A stretch of 64,000 bases of DNA, from the NCBI GenBank assembly GCA_040386155.1, contig JAZKFZ010000004.1:186001-250000 (forward strand), given 5' to 3'. The notes beneath the pieces are model-generated. The model had not been told where the DNA came from and did no database searches. It saw only the letters and a list, made by a program, of their open reading frames with translations. This document shows positions 14,821 to 24,346 of the stretch, piece by piece. The position numbers and the translations under genes were made by a program. Every line of letters begins with the position of its first letter. Position 1 is the stretch's first letter. Source of the stretch: M0103 sp040386155 (lineage in GTDB: Bacteria; Bacteroidota; Bacteroidia; Flavobacteriales_D; Crocinitomicaceae).

Positions 14821-17673
14821 CTATGCTGGAATCATGTATGACTCTACACTAGGACAAGAACAAATTAAGTTTCTATCTCCGAAAGCATTGTCTACTCGAC
14901 GAACAGGCACCCAATATTTCCAGTCTTTCAAATACTCAACTGGATAAGCAGCTTCTTGCTTAGAATAAGGATAGTTCCATTCTTGATTGATGATACAATT
15001 CGCAGTGTGGGGTGCATTTTTCAATAAATTGTTTGCTTTATCTGCTTTTCCGTCTTCAATGGCTTTGATTTCTTGACGAATTTTAATCATCGCCTCAATG
15101 AAACGATCCAATTCTTCTTTGTCCTCTGATTCTGTTGGCTCTACCATTAAGGTTCCAGCTACTGGGAAAGCTACTGTTGGCGCATGGAAATTGAAGTCGA
15201 TCAGACGTTTTGCGATATCCGCCACTTCAACATCAGACGTTTTCTTGATTTCTCTACAGTCTAGAATTAATTCATGTGCTACTGTTCCATTTGCTCCAGA
15301 GTACAAAATTGGGTAGTGATTTTTTAATGAAGCAGCGATGTAATTAGCATTCAAAATGGCATTTTCAGTGGAGGCTCTTAATCCTTCTGCTCCTAACATT
15401 TTAATGTATCCGTAGGAAATCAATAAAATAAGTGCGCTACCAAATGGTGCAGAAGAAATTCCGTGAATCGCTTTTTCACCACCTGTTGCAACAACAGCAT
15501 TGGTAGGTAAGAAAGGCACTAAGTGTTTTGCAACACCTATCGGACCAACACCTGGTCCACCACCACCATGTGGAATAGCAAATGTTTTGTGAAGGTTTAA
15601 GTGACAAACATCGGCACCAATATTTCCTGGATTCGTTAACCCAACTTGGGCATTCATGTTGGCACCATCCATGTACACCTGACCACCATTTTCGTGGATG
15701 ATGGATGTAATTTCTTTAATTCCCTCTTCGTAAACACCATGCGTCGATGGGTACGTAACCATCAATCCAGCCAATGAATCTTTTAGCTCAATTGCTTTCG
15801 CTCTCAATTCTTCAATGTTGATGTTTCCATTTTCGTCAGTACCTGTCACCACCACTTCTAATCCTGCAATTACGGCAGATGCAGGGTTGGTTCCATGCGC
15901 TGACGCAGGAATAATAATTTTTTTCCGATTAAAATCGCCATTTGCCTCATGGAATGCTTTTATCACCATTAGGCCTGCGTATTCTCCTTGTGCACCAGAA
16001 TTTGGTTGCAGAGAAACTCCTGCAAAACCAGTACACTCACATAAATCTTTTTCCAATTCTGCAATCATCTCTAGCATTCCTGTCACTTGATTTAATGGAG
16101 CAAACGGATGTAGATTAGCAAATTGAGGATTGGTAATTGGAATTAGTTCAGAAGCAGCGTTCAATTTCATTGTACACGATCCCAAAGGAATCATTGAATG
16201 CACCAAGGAAAGATCTTTGTTCTCCAGGCGTTTCAAATATCGCATCATTTTTGATTCTGAATGATGACTGTTGAACACAGGATGTGCTAAAATTTGATCA
16301 TTTCTTAAAAGTTCAAGCGTTAATGATGAATCGTTGTTTGCCAATGATGCACTTTTGCCAGTTGCTTCCGCAAACACTTCCAAAATTGTGTTTACATCAG
16401 CTAATTGATGAGGTTCTGCAAAACTTATGCTAACTGATGTGGCATTAACATAGTTGAAGTTGAGTTCATGTTTTTCAGCAATTGCCTTCACTTTGCTTGT
16501 ATCGATGTTTTTCACGAAAACAGTGTCAAAAACTGGACTGCTATCCACATCCAAGCCCATTTTCTGCAATGAATTTGCTGTTAAGGAAGCCAATCGGTGA
16601 ACGTGTGTTGCAATTTCTCGAAGTCCATCTGGACCATGATACACGGCATACATACTTGCCATTACCGCCAACAAAGCTTGAGCTGTACAAATATTTGAAG
16701 TTGCTTTATCTCTTTTGATATGTTGTTCACGCGTTTGCAGTGCCATACGCAATGCTAAATTATCGTCAGCATCTTTTGAAACACCAATAATTCTTCCTGG
16801 GATATTTCGTTTGTACTCTTCTTTTGTAGCAAAAAATGCAGCATGAGGACCACCGTAGCCCATTGGAACTCCAAAGCGCTGTGATGAACCATATACCACA
16901 TCAGCACCTAATTTTCCTGGAGCTTCAAGCAATACTAATGAAAGTGGATCTGCACCAACGGCAACTCGAATGTTATTTTGTTTAGCGTTTGCTATAAACG
17001 TTTTTATGTCGGCAACTTGACCATTTTTTCCTGTGTATTGCAATATGGCTCCAAAATAAGAAGCATCTCCAACAAACGATTTCTCATCTCCAAATACGAT
17101 TTCGATCCCTAAATTTTTAGCTCTACCAATAAGTAAATCTTGTGTTTGAGGAAAAACATTTTCAGCAACGAAGAATTTAATAACATTGTTTTTCTCCTCG
17201 TCACGCGTGCGAGAATGGAACATCATCATCATTGCTTCACAAGCAGCCGTTCCTTCATCAAGTAAAGAAGCATTTGCAAGCTCCATGCCTGTTAAATCGA
17301 GTACCATTGTTTGGAAATTCAACAATGCTTCTAATCTACCTTGCGAAATTTCCGCTTGGTAGGGAGTGTAAGCAGTGTACCATCCTGGATTTTCTAAGAC
17401 ATTTCTTAAAATCACAGAAGGAATATTTGTTTCGTTATAGCCTAAACCAATGAACGATTTAAACACCTTATTTTTTGCAGCAAATTCGCTAACATGTTGT
17501 AAATAATTTTGCTCGGACATTGCCTCTGTGATAGCTAGTGCGCCATTTAGACGAATGTGTGCTGGAATTGTTTTATCGATTAGTTCTGCGATAGAATTAA
17601 CTCCAATTGTTGCCAACATTGCAGATGTTTCAGCTGCATTTGGACCAATATGACGTTTTGCGAAATTGCTCAT
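14821..17673 (-). CDS. gcvP: Glycine dehydrogenase (decarboxylating), P protein of the glycine cleavage system
   Basis: 950 residues, the fused alpha-beta form. Decarboxylates glycine with pyridoxal phosphate and passes the aminomethyl group to lipoylated H protein. The cofactor lysine is K696 in NLHKTF, followed by the glycine-rich GGGGPGVGP. The N-terminal RHIGPN motif is present. I place the start at ATG 17673: the frame stays open to a TTG at 17706, but that codon sits next to a perfect -7 box, and family members begin just before RHIGP. The other subunits (gcvT, gcvH) are not adjacent. Confidence 0.96.
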   Translation of the reverse strand: MSNFAKRHIGPNAAETSAMLATIGVNSIAELIDKTIPAHIRLNGALAITEAMSEQNYLQHVSEFAAKNKVFKSFIGLGYNETNIPSVILRNVLENPGWYTAYTPYQAEISQGRLEALLNFQTMVLDLTGMELANASLLDEGTAACEAMMMMFHSRTRDEEKNNVIKFFVAENVFPQTQDLLIGRAKNLGIEIVFGDEKSFVGDASYFGAILQYTGKNGQVADIKTFIANAKQNNIRVAVGADPLSLVLLEAPGKLGADVVYGSSQRFGVPMGYGGPHAAFFATKEEYKRNIPGRIIGVSKDADDNLALRMALQTREQHIKRDKATSNICTAQALLAVMASMYAVYHGPDGLREIATHVHRLASLTANSLQKMGLDVDSSPVFDTVFVKNIDTSKVKAIAEKHELNFNYVNATSVSISFAEPHQLADVNTILEVFAEATGKSASLANNDSSLTLELLRNDQILAHPVFNSHHSESKMMRYLKRLENKDLSLVHSMIPLGSCTMKLNAASELIPITNPQFANLHPFAPLNQVTGMLEMIAELEKDLCECTGFAGVSLQPNSGAQGEYAGLMVIKAFHEANGDFNRKKIIIPASAHGTNPASAVIAGLEVVVTGTDENGNINIEELRAKAIELKDSLAGLMVTYPSTHGVYEEGIKEITSIIHENGGQVYMDGANMNAQVGLTNPGNIGADVCHLNLHKTFAIPHGGGGPGVGPIGVAKHLVPFLPTNAVVATGGEKAIHGISSAPFGSALILLISYGYIKMLGAEGLRASTENAILNANYIAASLKNHYPILYSGANGTVAHELILDCREIKKTSDVEVADIAKRLIDFNFHAPTVAFPVAGTLMVEPTESEDKEELDRFIEAMIKIRQEIKAIEDGKADKANNLLKNAPHTANCIINQEWNYPYSKQEAAYPVEYLKDWKYWVPVRRVDNAFGDRNLICSCPSVESYMIPA

Positions 17674-17695
17674 TGTGAAATTTATTTTGAGACCA

Positions 17696-17703
17696 CAAAG
17701 ATA
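17696..17703 (-). promoter_or_regulatory. -7 promoter box of gcvP
   Basis: On the minus strand TATCTTTG, a full match to TAnnTTTG, 22 nt before the gcvP ATG. A TTG lies 15 nt further upstream, closer than the usual -33 spacing. Confidence 0.55.
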
Positions 17704-17787
17704 CAAAATTCAATAGTACAACTAAACGGATTTTAGCCTGATAATAAAAATAATATTGCTTAAAGGAAATCTTCTTTCGATTAAAAA

Positions 17788-18174
17788 CTATTCGCTTGAT
17801 TTTTTAAAATTTTCTGCCACTTCAGCATCGAATTTTTCTCGCCAATTATCACCATGTGCTTTCGCTAAAATAGCAAATGTTTTTTTGTTCTTTGTTTCAA
17901 ATTCTTCTGCTTTAGCATCAAATGTACCAACACAATCACCAAAGAAATAGATGATTTCTACACCCCATTGTGCCGCTACTGTTTTCTGACATTCCAGCAT
18001 AGGCATGTGTGGTTTTCCTCCGATGTAGATATGCCAGATTGGTTTATTTGTTTGCCCTGCTGTACTATTTTTCACATTGGCACAGCTTGTCACCAAAACA
18101 AATAATAAAAGATGAATGAAGATCACTTGGATGAATCGTGTGTTTTTTTGTTGCAAGAGTGTTTGTACGTTCAT
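17788..18174 (-). CDS. Putative lipoprotein of unknown function
   Basis: About 128 residues from ATG 18174 (an upstream in-frame start at 18216 is possible but would bury the signal peptide). The hydrophobic segment at 17-28 is followed by a lipobox V-T-S-C31. The mature part has two cysteines (LECQK, FGDCVGTF), a WHIYIGGKPHMPMLE stretch and a charged helical C-terminus (AEEFETKNKKTFAILAKAHGDNW). I do not recognise the family. It is the last gene of the pyk/T9SS operon, 52 nt behind PorP/SprF. Confidence 0.7.
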   Translation of the reverse strand: MNVQTLLQQKNTRFIQVIFIHLLLFVLVTSCANVKNSTAGQTNKPIWHIYIGGKPHMPMLECQKTVAAQWGVEIIYFFGDCVGTFDAKAEEFETKNKKTFAILAKAHGDNWREKFDAEVAENFKKSSE

Positions 18175-18226
18175 GGTATTTAATTTGAATACTAGTTGAT
18201 ACAGCACTGTCAACAATTAGTTCACA

Positions 18227-19180
18227 TTAATGGCGTCTTCCAGCTCTTTTTCTGAAATTGCGAGAGAAACCACCTTTTTTGTTGATGATGCGTTGATTTT
18301 TTTTGTTGAAATAGTAGGGGAGCCCCATTCCTAAACTTACTTCGTGACTAAAGCCCTTGACAGAACTGAGTCGACCAAGATTATATCCTCCCATATATCC
18401 AACTCGAATTCTATTGAAAAGTATACAATCTAAACCAGCAATAATGGTATTGTCGGAACGATAGCCAGCAGAGATCCCCACTGGAGAGAACACTGCTCGC
18501 AATTGCGCATCAAATTGAACAGGAGCATTTCGCATCATTTTAATCTGTGCAGACGGATTGAATAGGAAGCGATCACTTACTTCGTAATAGTATCCAATAA
18601 GAGAATAGATAGCCCAGCGATCAATGCGAATGCCTTTTTCTGAGTAGGAAAAATTGGTATTGAATAACTGTGGAAGTGAAAGGCCTGCATAAAATCGCTC
18701 AGTGCGGTAATAGGCTCCAAAAGATCCTTGAAAAATAAATTTGGTAGTACTGCCAGCAAATACAGGATCGTTGGCTTGAGTAGTACTTGCTTCAGCAAGG
18801 TTCCAAGAAACTTGATCAGCTCCTAGACCTAATCCAAACGCTAAGTATTTGCGATCATCAAACATAATTCGGTATGCGTACTGCGCCGAAAATGAATTGT
18901 TTTGGTACAAGCCTACTTTGTCGGTATTAAACGTTAAGCCGATGGCCATGTCGTCTGTGATGTCATAGGATGCATTCGCTGCCATTGTTTGAGGTGCTCC
19001 TTCTATTCCATACCATTGTCCACCATACACCAAATCGGCTGTAATGGAGGCGTCAGATCCTAATGCTGCTGGATTGTATAGGTTTTTAAGAAAGTTATAA
19101 TTGGTGAAACGATATACATTTTGCCCTTGGACCTGAACGACCAACATCAACAAGAGAAAAGTGTGAAGTATTTTTTTCAT
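18227..19180 (-). CDS. PorP/SprF-family T9SS outer-membrane protein
   Basis: 317 residues. Signal peptide to GQ at about 20, then the family start YRFTNYNFLKNLYNPAALGS and alternating amphipathic strands (GGQWYGIEGAPQTM, AFGLGLGADQ, GISAGYRSDN), consistent with an outer-membrane barrel. A basic tail (KKGGFSRNFRKRAGRRH) is unusual. PorP/SprF proteins are known to be encoded beside large type B cargo and to be needed for its secretion. Here the ATG overlaps the stop of the type B cargo gene by 4 nt, so this is very probably the dedicated partner of that cargo. Confidence 0.9.
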   Translation of the reverse strand: MKKILHTFLLLMLVVQVQGQNVYRFTNYNFLKNLYNPAALGSDASITADLVYGGQWYGIEGAPQTMAANASYDITDDMAIGLTFNTDKVGLYQNNSFSAQYAYRIMFDDRKYLAFGLGLGADQVSWNLAEASTTQANDPVFAGSTTKFIFQGSFGAYYRTERFYAGLSLPQLFNTNFSYSEKGIRIDRWAIYSLIGYYYEVSDRFLFNPSAQIKMMRNAPVQFDAQLRAVFSPVGISAGYRSDNTIIAGLDCILFNRIRVGYMGGYNLGRLSSVKGFSHEVSLGMGLPYYFNKKNQRIINKKGGFSRNFRKRAGRRH

Positions 19181-20382
19181 CTTTTGATTGTTGTAAAACC
19201 TTTAAAAATTAGGTCTTCCATTCGGATTTCATAAAAATATGTTCCGTCTGGCAATACTTGTTTTCCAAGGCATAGTGGTTCTTGACAATGTCCATTCCAA
19301 TTGTTAGCGTAGGCGCTACTTTCAAAAACAGCGTTCCCCCAGCGATTGAAAATGATGATTTCGGCATTGTAGGTCGAATCCAACTCAGGAATCACAAAAA
19401 AGTCGTTGAACCCATCACCATTTGGTGAAAACCCAGTTGGAATAGATAAATTAATTACTTCTACAGTGACCTCATCAATGCGTGTACATCCTCCTGCATG
19501 AGTTGATGTAAGTGTATACGAAGTGGAGGTAGTTCCATTAAAAGTAGGGTCTTCCAGGAAATTACTGTTAAGAAAAGTGCTTGGAATCCAATCATAATTG
19601 AGGTAACCAGTTGGACCATCCAAAACTTGATTTACACCACCTTGAACCAAATAATGTGTTTGAATTGCGGTAGTTTCAACTTCAATTACTGTTATAGTTT
19701 GTGATAATGTAGTAGAACAAGGTCCCATTGTCATATCTACGGTATAGGTCGTTGTTGCACTAGGTGTTACACCAATGGAAGAAGTAACTTCACTGGTCGA
19801 CCAAAGATAAGTTGCAGCACCAGTTGCTAAAATGAAAGAACTATTGCCACTACAAATTGTGGAAGGTGTTGCACTTATTTCAAAATTAGGTGTTGAAATG
19901 AAAATTGAAGCATTTCTAGAACAACCATTTTCGTCGACAGTAAGTACAGAATAGGTACCAGCTTGTGCAGCGACAATACTAGCCGATGTTGCGCCCGTGC
20001 TCCAAGTAAAGGAAGTAAAGGTTCCACTTACATTTAATACAGTGGATTGCCCACTGCAAATCATATTTCCTTCTGTGGAACTAATAACGGGAGTTGTTAC
20101 CGGGTTGAATAGCACATCAATTGTTGCGGTAGAAACACAGCCAACACCATCTACTGCAGTGATGGTGTATTGTCCACTTTGATTAACCGTGATTGTACTT
20201 GAAGTTCCTGTTTGAGGGCCAGTCCACGTATAACTAAGAAAGCCAGCAGTTGCACTAAGCGTTAAACTTGATCCTTGGCAACCTTCTATTGCACTACCTT
20301 CAGCAATTGCAACATCCACAGCACAGCCGAAAGCAGCATTGAAAAGTAGTAGGTTAAATAGAAGTAGTACAAATTTCATCAA
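19177..20382 (-). CDS. Secreted Ig-like repeat protein with T9SS type B C-terminal domain
   Basis: 401 residues. A signal peptide is followed by three or four Ig/SprB-like repeats, recognisable by recurrent C-x-G-x-S-x-x-L and TWSTGATSASI / YLWSTSEVTSSI strands and paired cysteines. The C-terminal ~85 residues are the type B sorting domain: IPTGFSPNGDGFNDFF, IIFNRWGNAVFESS, then DGTYFYEIRM and FKGFTTIKR. Its start overlaps the pyk stop by 4 nt and its stop overlaps the porP start by 4 nt, so cargo and partner are translationally coupled. Confidence 0.88.
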   Translation of the reverse strand: MMKFVLLLFNLLLFNAAFGCAVDVAIAEGSAIEGCQGSSLTLSATAGFLSYTWTGPQTGTSSTITVNQSGQYTITAVDGVGCVSTATIDVLFNPVTTPVISSTEGNMICSGQSTVLNVSGTFTSFTWSTGATSASIVAAQAGTYSVLTVDENGCSRNASIFISTPNFEISATPSTICSGNSSFILATGAATYLWSTSEVTSSIGVTPSATTTYTVDMTMGPCSTTLSQTITVIEVETTAIQTHYLVQGGVNQVLDGPTGYLNYDWIPSTFLNSNFLEDPTFNGTTSTSYTLTSTHAGGCTRIDEVTVEVINLSIPTGFSPNGDGFNDFFVIPELDSTYNAEIIIFNRWGNAVFESSAYANNWNGHCQEPLCLGKQVLPDGTYFYEIRMEDLIFKGFTTIKR

Positions 20383-21797
20383 TCGACGTAGCTTAGTTTT
20401 AACATGTTCGAATTTCCTAAATCTTCAAGTGGAATTGATGCAATATTAATAACTAAATCGCCTTGTGTCAAGAGATTTTCTTTTTTTAGTAAATATTTTA
20501 TGTCTGCTATGGTGTGATCTGTACTTATTCGCTTGTCGTAGTAAAAGCCGATAACCCCCCAAATCAAGCTAAGTTGCGTTAAAATTTGCTTGTTACTTGT
20601 GAAGATGTAGATGGGAGCATTTGGACGTTGAGAAGCTATTTTGTAGGCTGTATATCCAGAAAAAGTCATCGTGATAATAGCATCTGCTTCAACACGTTGA
20701 GATAAGCGACATGCGTTAAAACAAATAGAATCGGTGATAAAACGATCTTGATTTTTATGTGGAATCTCTTCTTTATTGTAGATGCCTCCAAAGTTCTCCA
20801 TTTCTTGTACGATATTCGACATCGTTTTGATTACTTCAACAGGGAATTTACCCACGGAAGTTTCTCCTGAAAGCATCACAGCATCAGCACCATCTAAAAC
20901 AGCATTGGCAACATCGTTTACTTCAGCTCTTGTTGGTGTTAGATTGGTGATCATCGTCTCCATCATCTGAGTGGCAACAATTACTGGTTTCGCATATAAA
21001 ATTCCTTTGTTGATTAACATTTTTTGAATCAATGGAACTTGTTGGTAGGGAACTTCCACACCTAAATCGCCACGAGCAACCATCAATGCATCGCTTTTTT
21101 TAATGATTTCATCGATGTCTTCAATGGCTTCTGGTTTCTCAATTTTAGCAATCACCTTCGCTTTACACTTGCGATTGGAAATGATGTGTTTAAGTTCAAT
21201 AATGTCGCGCGCCGAGCGGACAAAAGATAGACCAATCCAATCCACATTATGATCTAAAGCAAAATTCAAATCTTCCAGATCCTTCGCTGTTAAAGAAGGC
21301 ATAGAGATTTTAGTGTTTGGGAAATTGACTCCTTTTTTTGATGAAAGAATTCCTCCGTGAATTACTTTTGCATGAATTTCTTTGTGCCCATCTGATTTAA
21401 TTACCTCAAGGCGTAATTTACCATCGTCCAACAAAATCAATTCACCTGGATTTACATCTTCAGGTAATTTCGAGTAGTTGATGGAAATTTTTGTGGCTGT
21501 ACCAAGCACTTTTTCAGTTACAATAACAATTTCAGACCCAGTGATCAATTCAACGCCATTGTTTTCCATTTCATCCGTTCTGATTTTCGGACCCTGTAAA
21601 TCGGCAAGAATGGCTACGTTTAATCCAGTTTCTTCATTCAGTTCGCGAATCGTTTTAATTACTTCCTCGTGCACTTCATGAGCGCCATGAGAAAAGTTTA
21701 AGCGACAAACATTAACACCTGCAAACATCATTTCACGAAGTACTTCTTTATCACTTGAAGCGGGGCCAATGGTGGCTACTATTTTTGTTTTTTTCAT
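20379..21797 (-). CDS. pyk: Pyruvate kinase
   Basis: 472 residues. Last step of glycolysis: phosphoenolpyruvate plus ADP to pyruvate and ATP. Features: N-terminal KIVATIGPAS, NFSHGAHEVHEE, catalytic lysine region KVIAKIEKPEAIEDIDEI, the metal-binding MVARGDLGVEVP stretch, TQMMETMI and the allosteric C-terminal domain. It overlaps the upstream IPExxxVDY gene by 4 nt and the downstream type B cargo gene by 4 nt, an unusual connection between glycolysis and surface secretion. Confidence 0.97.
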   Translation of the reverse strand: MKKTKIVATIGPASSDKEVLREMMFAGVNVCRLNFSHGAHEVHEEVIKTIRELNEETGLNVAILADLQGPKIRTDEMENNGVELITGSEIVIVTEKVLGTATKISINYSKLPEDVNPGELILLDDGKLRLEVIKSDGHKEIHAKVIHGGILSSKKGVNFPNTKISMPSLTAKDLEDLNFALDHNVDWIGLSFVRSARDIIELKHIISNRKCKAKVIAKIEKPEAIEDIDEIIKKSDALMVARGDLGVEVPYQQVPLIQKMLINKGILYAKPVIVATQMMETMITNLTPTRAEVNDVANAVLDGADAVMLSGETSVGKFPVEVIKTMSNIVQEMENFGGIYNKEEIPHKNQDRFITDSICFNACRLSQRVEADAIITMTFSGYTAYKIASQRPNAPIYIFTSNKQILTQLSLIWGVIGFYYDKRISTDHTIADIKYLLKKENLLTQGDLVINIASIPLEDLGNSNMLKLSYVD

Positions 21798-22222
21798 ATC
21801 AAATTAATGTGTTGTGTTGAATCTAACTCGTTGGGATCAAATGAATATGCAGCAAGCACCACCGTTATCTTTCGAAGTGAATCAACTAACTCTGAAAGCT
21901 CAAACAAATGATTTTCATAGATAAAAAGAAAATAATCTATCATTGGCTTTTCAGTAATTAAAAATTTTCCATCCGCTTTATTTTTAATAAGGATGAATTG
22001 ATATTGATCTTCTGGATGTGTATAATCGTATCTAGAAAATAATATTTCCTCCTTTTTGCCTTTTGGGATGAAAGCAAAATCGTCCTTTTTTTCGAGGGCA
22101 ATTGCCATTTGCTCATTGATTCCAAAAGCCAATCTAAAGTCGGTGTGATGAGTACAAATTCCAATCAGTTCAAAATCAGCTTCATCATCGAAACTTAATT
22201 TATGTTTGATCACTTTTGCCAT
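21794..22222 (-). CDS. IPExxxVDY family protein
   Basis: 142 residues from the ATG at 22222 (a GTG one codon upstream is also in frame). The region FLITEKPMIDYFLFI corresponds to the I-P-E-x-x-x-V-D-Y signature that names this Bacteroidota family, with Thr for Pro and Ile for Val. Members are typically found directly upstream of pyk, as here (4-nt overlap). No enzyme motif, signal peptide or membrane segment. A regulatory or stabilising role for pyruvate kinase is a guess from gene order. Confidence 0.85.
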   Translation of the reverse strand: MAKVIKHKLSFDDEADFELIGICTHHTDFRLAFGINEQMAIALEKKDDFAFIPKGKKEEILFSRYDYTHPEDQYQFILIKNKADGKFLITEKPMIDYFLFIYENHLFELSELVDSLRKITVVLAAYSFDPNELDSTQHINLI

Positions 22223-22238
22223 CACTAAATAATTTTGA

Positions 22239-22246
22239 CAAAGTTA
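22239..22246 (-). promoter_or_regulatory. -7 promoter box of the pyk/T9SS operon
   Basis: On the minus strand TAACTTTG, a full match to TAnnTTTG, 16 nt before the first gene's ATG. It probably drives all five genes down to 17788, since no terminator is visible between them. Confidence 0.5.
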
Positions 22247-22397
22247 AGGATTTTACCATGAGTAAAGCATTGTTCCTCAAACTTGATGTTTTGGTAACAT
22301 AAATTTGTGAAAAGTGGTAAGCTTTAGTCAATTTTCTACCAAATCCAGCAATTTTTCTTATTTCTGAACTATCTTTACAGTCCAAAATCGTTATCTA

Positions 22398-24104
22398 ATG
22401 AGTTTTATTGAACTTTCTGAACAAGAAATTCAGCGAAGAGAATCGTTGAATAAATTGCGCGAATTGGGAATTAATCCCTATCCGGCTGATTTATATCCAG
22501 TAACTAATTATGCTGCTGAGGTCAAGGAGAAGTTCGAAGACGGTAAACAGGTTTGCTTGGCTGGTCGTATGATGAGTCAACGCGATATGGGAAAAGCTTC
22601 ATTTGCTGAATTACAAGATTCTTCAGGCCGCATTCAGTTGTATTTTAACCGAGATGAAATTTGTCCGGGAGAAGACAAAACCTTGTACAATCAAGTATTT
22701 AAGAAGTTACTGGATTTAGGTGATTTCATTGGAGTGAAGGGCTATATGTTTACCACGAAGGTTGGTGAAATATCTGTACACGTAGAAGAATTTACATTAT
22801 TGAGTAAATCATTGAAGCCGCTTCCCTTGCCTAAAACCGATGCTGAAGGAAGAGTACATGATGCATTTACTGATCCTGAAATGCGTTACCGCCAGCGGTA
22901 TGCAGATTTAGTGGTGAATCCTCAGGTAAAAGATATTTTTATTAAACGAACAAAATTGTTTAACGCCATGCGTCAATTTTTCAATGATGCGGGATATATG
23001 GAAGTTGAAACACCAATTTTGCAATCCATTCCGGGTGGAGCAGCAGCACGTCCGTTTATGACACATCACAATGCATTAGACATCCCATTGTATATGCGTA
23101 TTGCGAACGAATTGTACCTAAAACGATTAATTGTTGGCGGATTTGATGGTGTGTATGAGTTCTCCAAAAACTTCAGAAATGAAGGAATGGACAGAACACA
23201 CAATCCAGAATTTACAGCCATGGAAATCTATGTTTCATACAAAGATTACAATTGGATGATGGATTTTACAGAGCGTTTATTGGAGTTCTGTGCTATTCAG
23301 GTAAACGGAACATCGGAAGCAACTTTTGGAGAACATAAAATCAATTTCAAGGCACCATACGCAAGAGTTACAATGCGCGATTCTATTTTGCATTTTACGG
23401 GATTTGATATTGCTGGAAAAACTGAACAAGAATTGTTTGAAGCGGCAAAAGGAATGGGAATTGCGGTTGACAACACGATGGGCAAAGGAAAATTGATAGA
23501 TGAAATATTTGGTGAGAAATGTGAAGGAAATTACATTCAACCAACTTTCATTACCGATTACCCGAAAGAAATGTCGCCTTTGTGCAAAGAACACCGTGAC
23601 AATCCAGAATTGACAGAACGTTTTGAATTAATGGTTTGTGGGAAGGAAGTGGCGAATGCTTATTCGGAGTTGAATGACCCAATTGATCAACGTGAGCGTT
23701 TTGAAGAGCAAGTTCGTTTATCTGAAAAAGGTGATGATGAGGCAGGTGAATTTATTGATTATGATTTCTTGCGTTCGTTGGAATACGGTATGCCACCAAC
23801 ATCTGGATTAGGTATTGGGATGGACAGATTAATTATGTATTTAACCAACAATCCGTCTATTCAAGAAGTATTATTTTTCCCTCAAATGCGACCAGAAGTC
23901 CACCAACAAAAGGTGGAATTGAGTGAAAATGAAAAAATGATCTTCGAAATTATTCAAAAGGAAAAATCGATGGATTTAAATACCTTGAAGATGAAAGCTG
24001 GATTAAGTGGAAAACAATGGGACTTGAGTATTAAAGGTCTAACAAAACAAAACTTAGTGAAAGTGGCGAAAATCAACGATGAGGTAGTGGTAGATTTAGT
24101 TTAA
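22398..24104 (+). CDS. lysS: Lysyl-tRNA synthetase, class II
   Basis: 568 residues. Charges tRNA-Lys. An OB-fold anticodon-binding domain (~55-150, VCLAGRMMSQRDMGKASF) precedes the class II core. Motif 2 is the FRNEGMDRTHNPEFT region, and motif 3 is GLGIGMDRLIMYL near residue 475. The core normally ends about 500. Here a ~60-residue extension follows (SENEKMIFEII...GLTKQNLVKV), resembling a small winged-helix fold; similar tails occur in other Bacteroidota LysRS. A TATCTTTA box 17-24 nt upstream is a near match to the -7 consensus. Confidence 0.96.
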   Translation: MSFIELSEQEIQRRESLNKLRELGINPYPADLYPVTNYAAEVKEKFEDGKQVCLAGRMMSQRDMGKASFAELQDSSGRIQLYFNRDEICPGEDKTLYNQVFKKLLDLGDFIGVKGYMFTTKVGEISVHVEEFTLLSKSLKPLPLPKTDAEGRVHDAFTDPEMRYRQRYADLVVNPQVKDIFIKRTKLFNAMRQFFNDAGYMEVETPILQSIPGGAAARPFMTHHNALDIPLYMRIANELYLKRLIVGGFDGVYEFSKNFRNEGMDRTHNPEFTAMEIYVSYKDYNWMMDFTERLLEFCAIQVNGTSEATFGEHKINFKAPYARVTMRDSILHFTGFDIAGKTEQELFEAAKGMGIAVDNTMGKGKLIDEIFGEKCEGNYIQPTFITDYPKEMSPLCKEHRDNPELTERFELMVCGKEVANAYSELNDPIDQRERFEEQVRLSEKGDDEAGEFIDYDFLRSLEYGMPPTSGLGIGMDRLIMYLTNNPSIQEVLFFPQMRPEVHQQKVELSENEKMIFEIIQKEKSMDLNTLKMKAGLSGKQWDLSIKGLTKQNLVKVAKINDEVVVDLV

Positions 24105-24126
24105 AAAATAAATTTTTGCAATAAAA

Positions 24127-24153
24127 AAAGGGACATCCATTTGATGTCCCTTT
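24127..24153. terminator. Terminator behind lysS
   Basis: AAAGGGACATC (24127-24137) pairs with GATGTCCCTTT (24143-24153) around a 5-nt loop, with a long A run before and a T-rich stretch after, so it can work in both directions. Confidence 0.85.
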
Positions 24154-24280
24154 CTCTTTTCTGTGATTTGTGGTTGGGTGTAAAGTTTGTACTTACTAAA
24201 AACTATAACACGCTGAAATTATATTTTTTATGATGATAAATCTTCCCGAATTTGCAAACGGTAGGCTTGGGTTTATAAGC

Positions 24281-24327
24281 AACAAAAAAGCCGGTCCCTG
24301 AGCGTAGTCGAAGGGGGCTTTTTTGTT
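24281..24327 (-). terminator. Terminator of the LamG cargo gene, with an interspersed repeat in its loop
   Basis: AACAAAAAAGCC (24281-24292) pairs with GGCTTTTTTGTT (24316-24327). The loop is filled by CCCTGAGCGTAGTCGAAGGG (24296-24315), the reverse complement of the repeat seen in the loops at 25.4 and 37.0 kb. The A/T symmetry makes it bidirectional. Confidence 0.8.
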
Positions 24328-24346
24328 GTTTGAAAATACTACTTTA

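Noticed and set aside
17674..17706. An eleven-codon N-terminal extension of gcvP from a TTG start
   Set aside because: The TTG at 17706 touches a perfect -7 box, and family members begin immediately before RHIGP.
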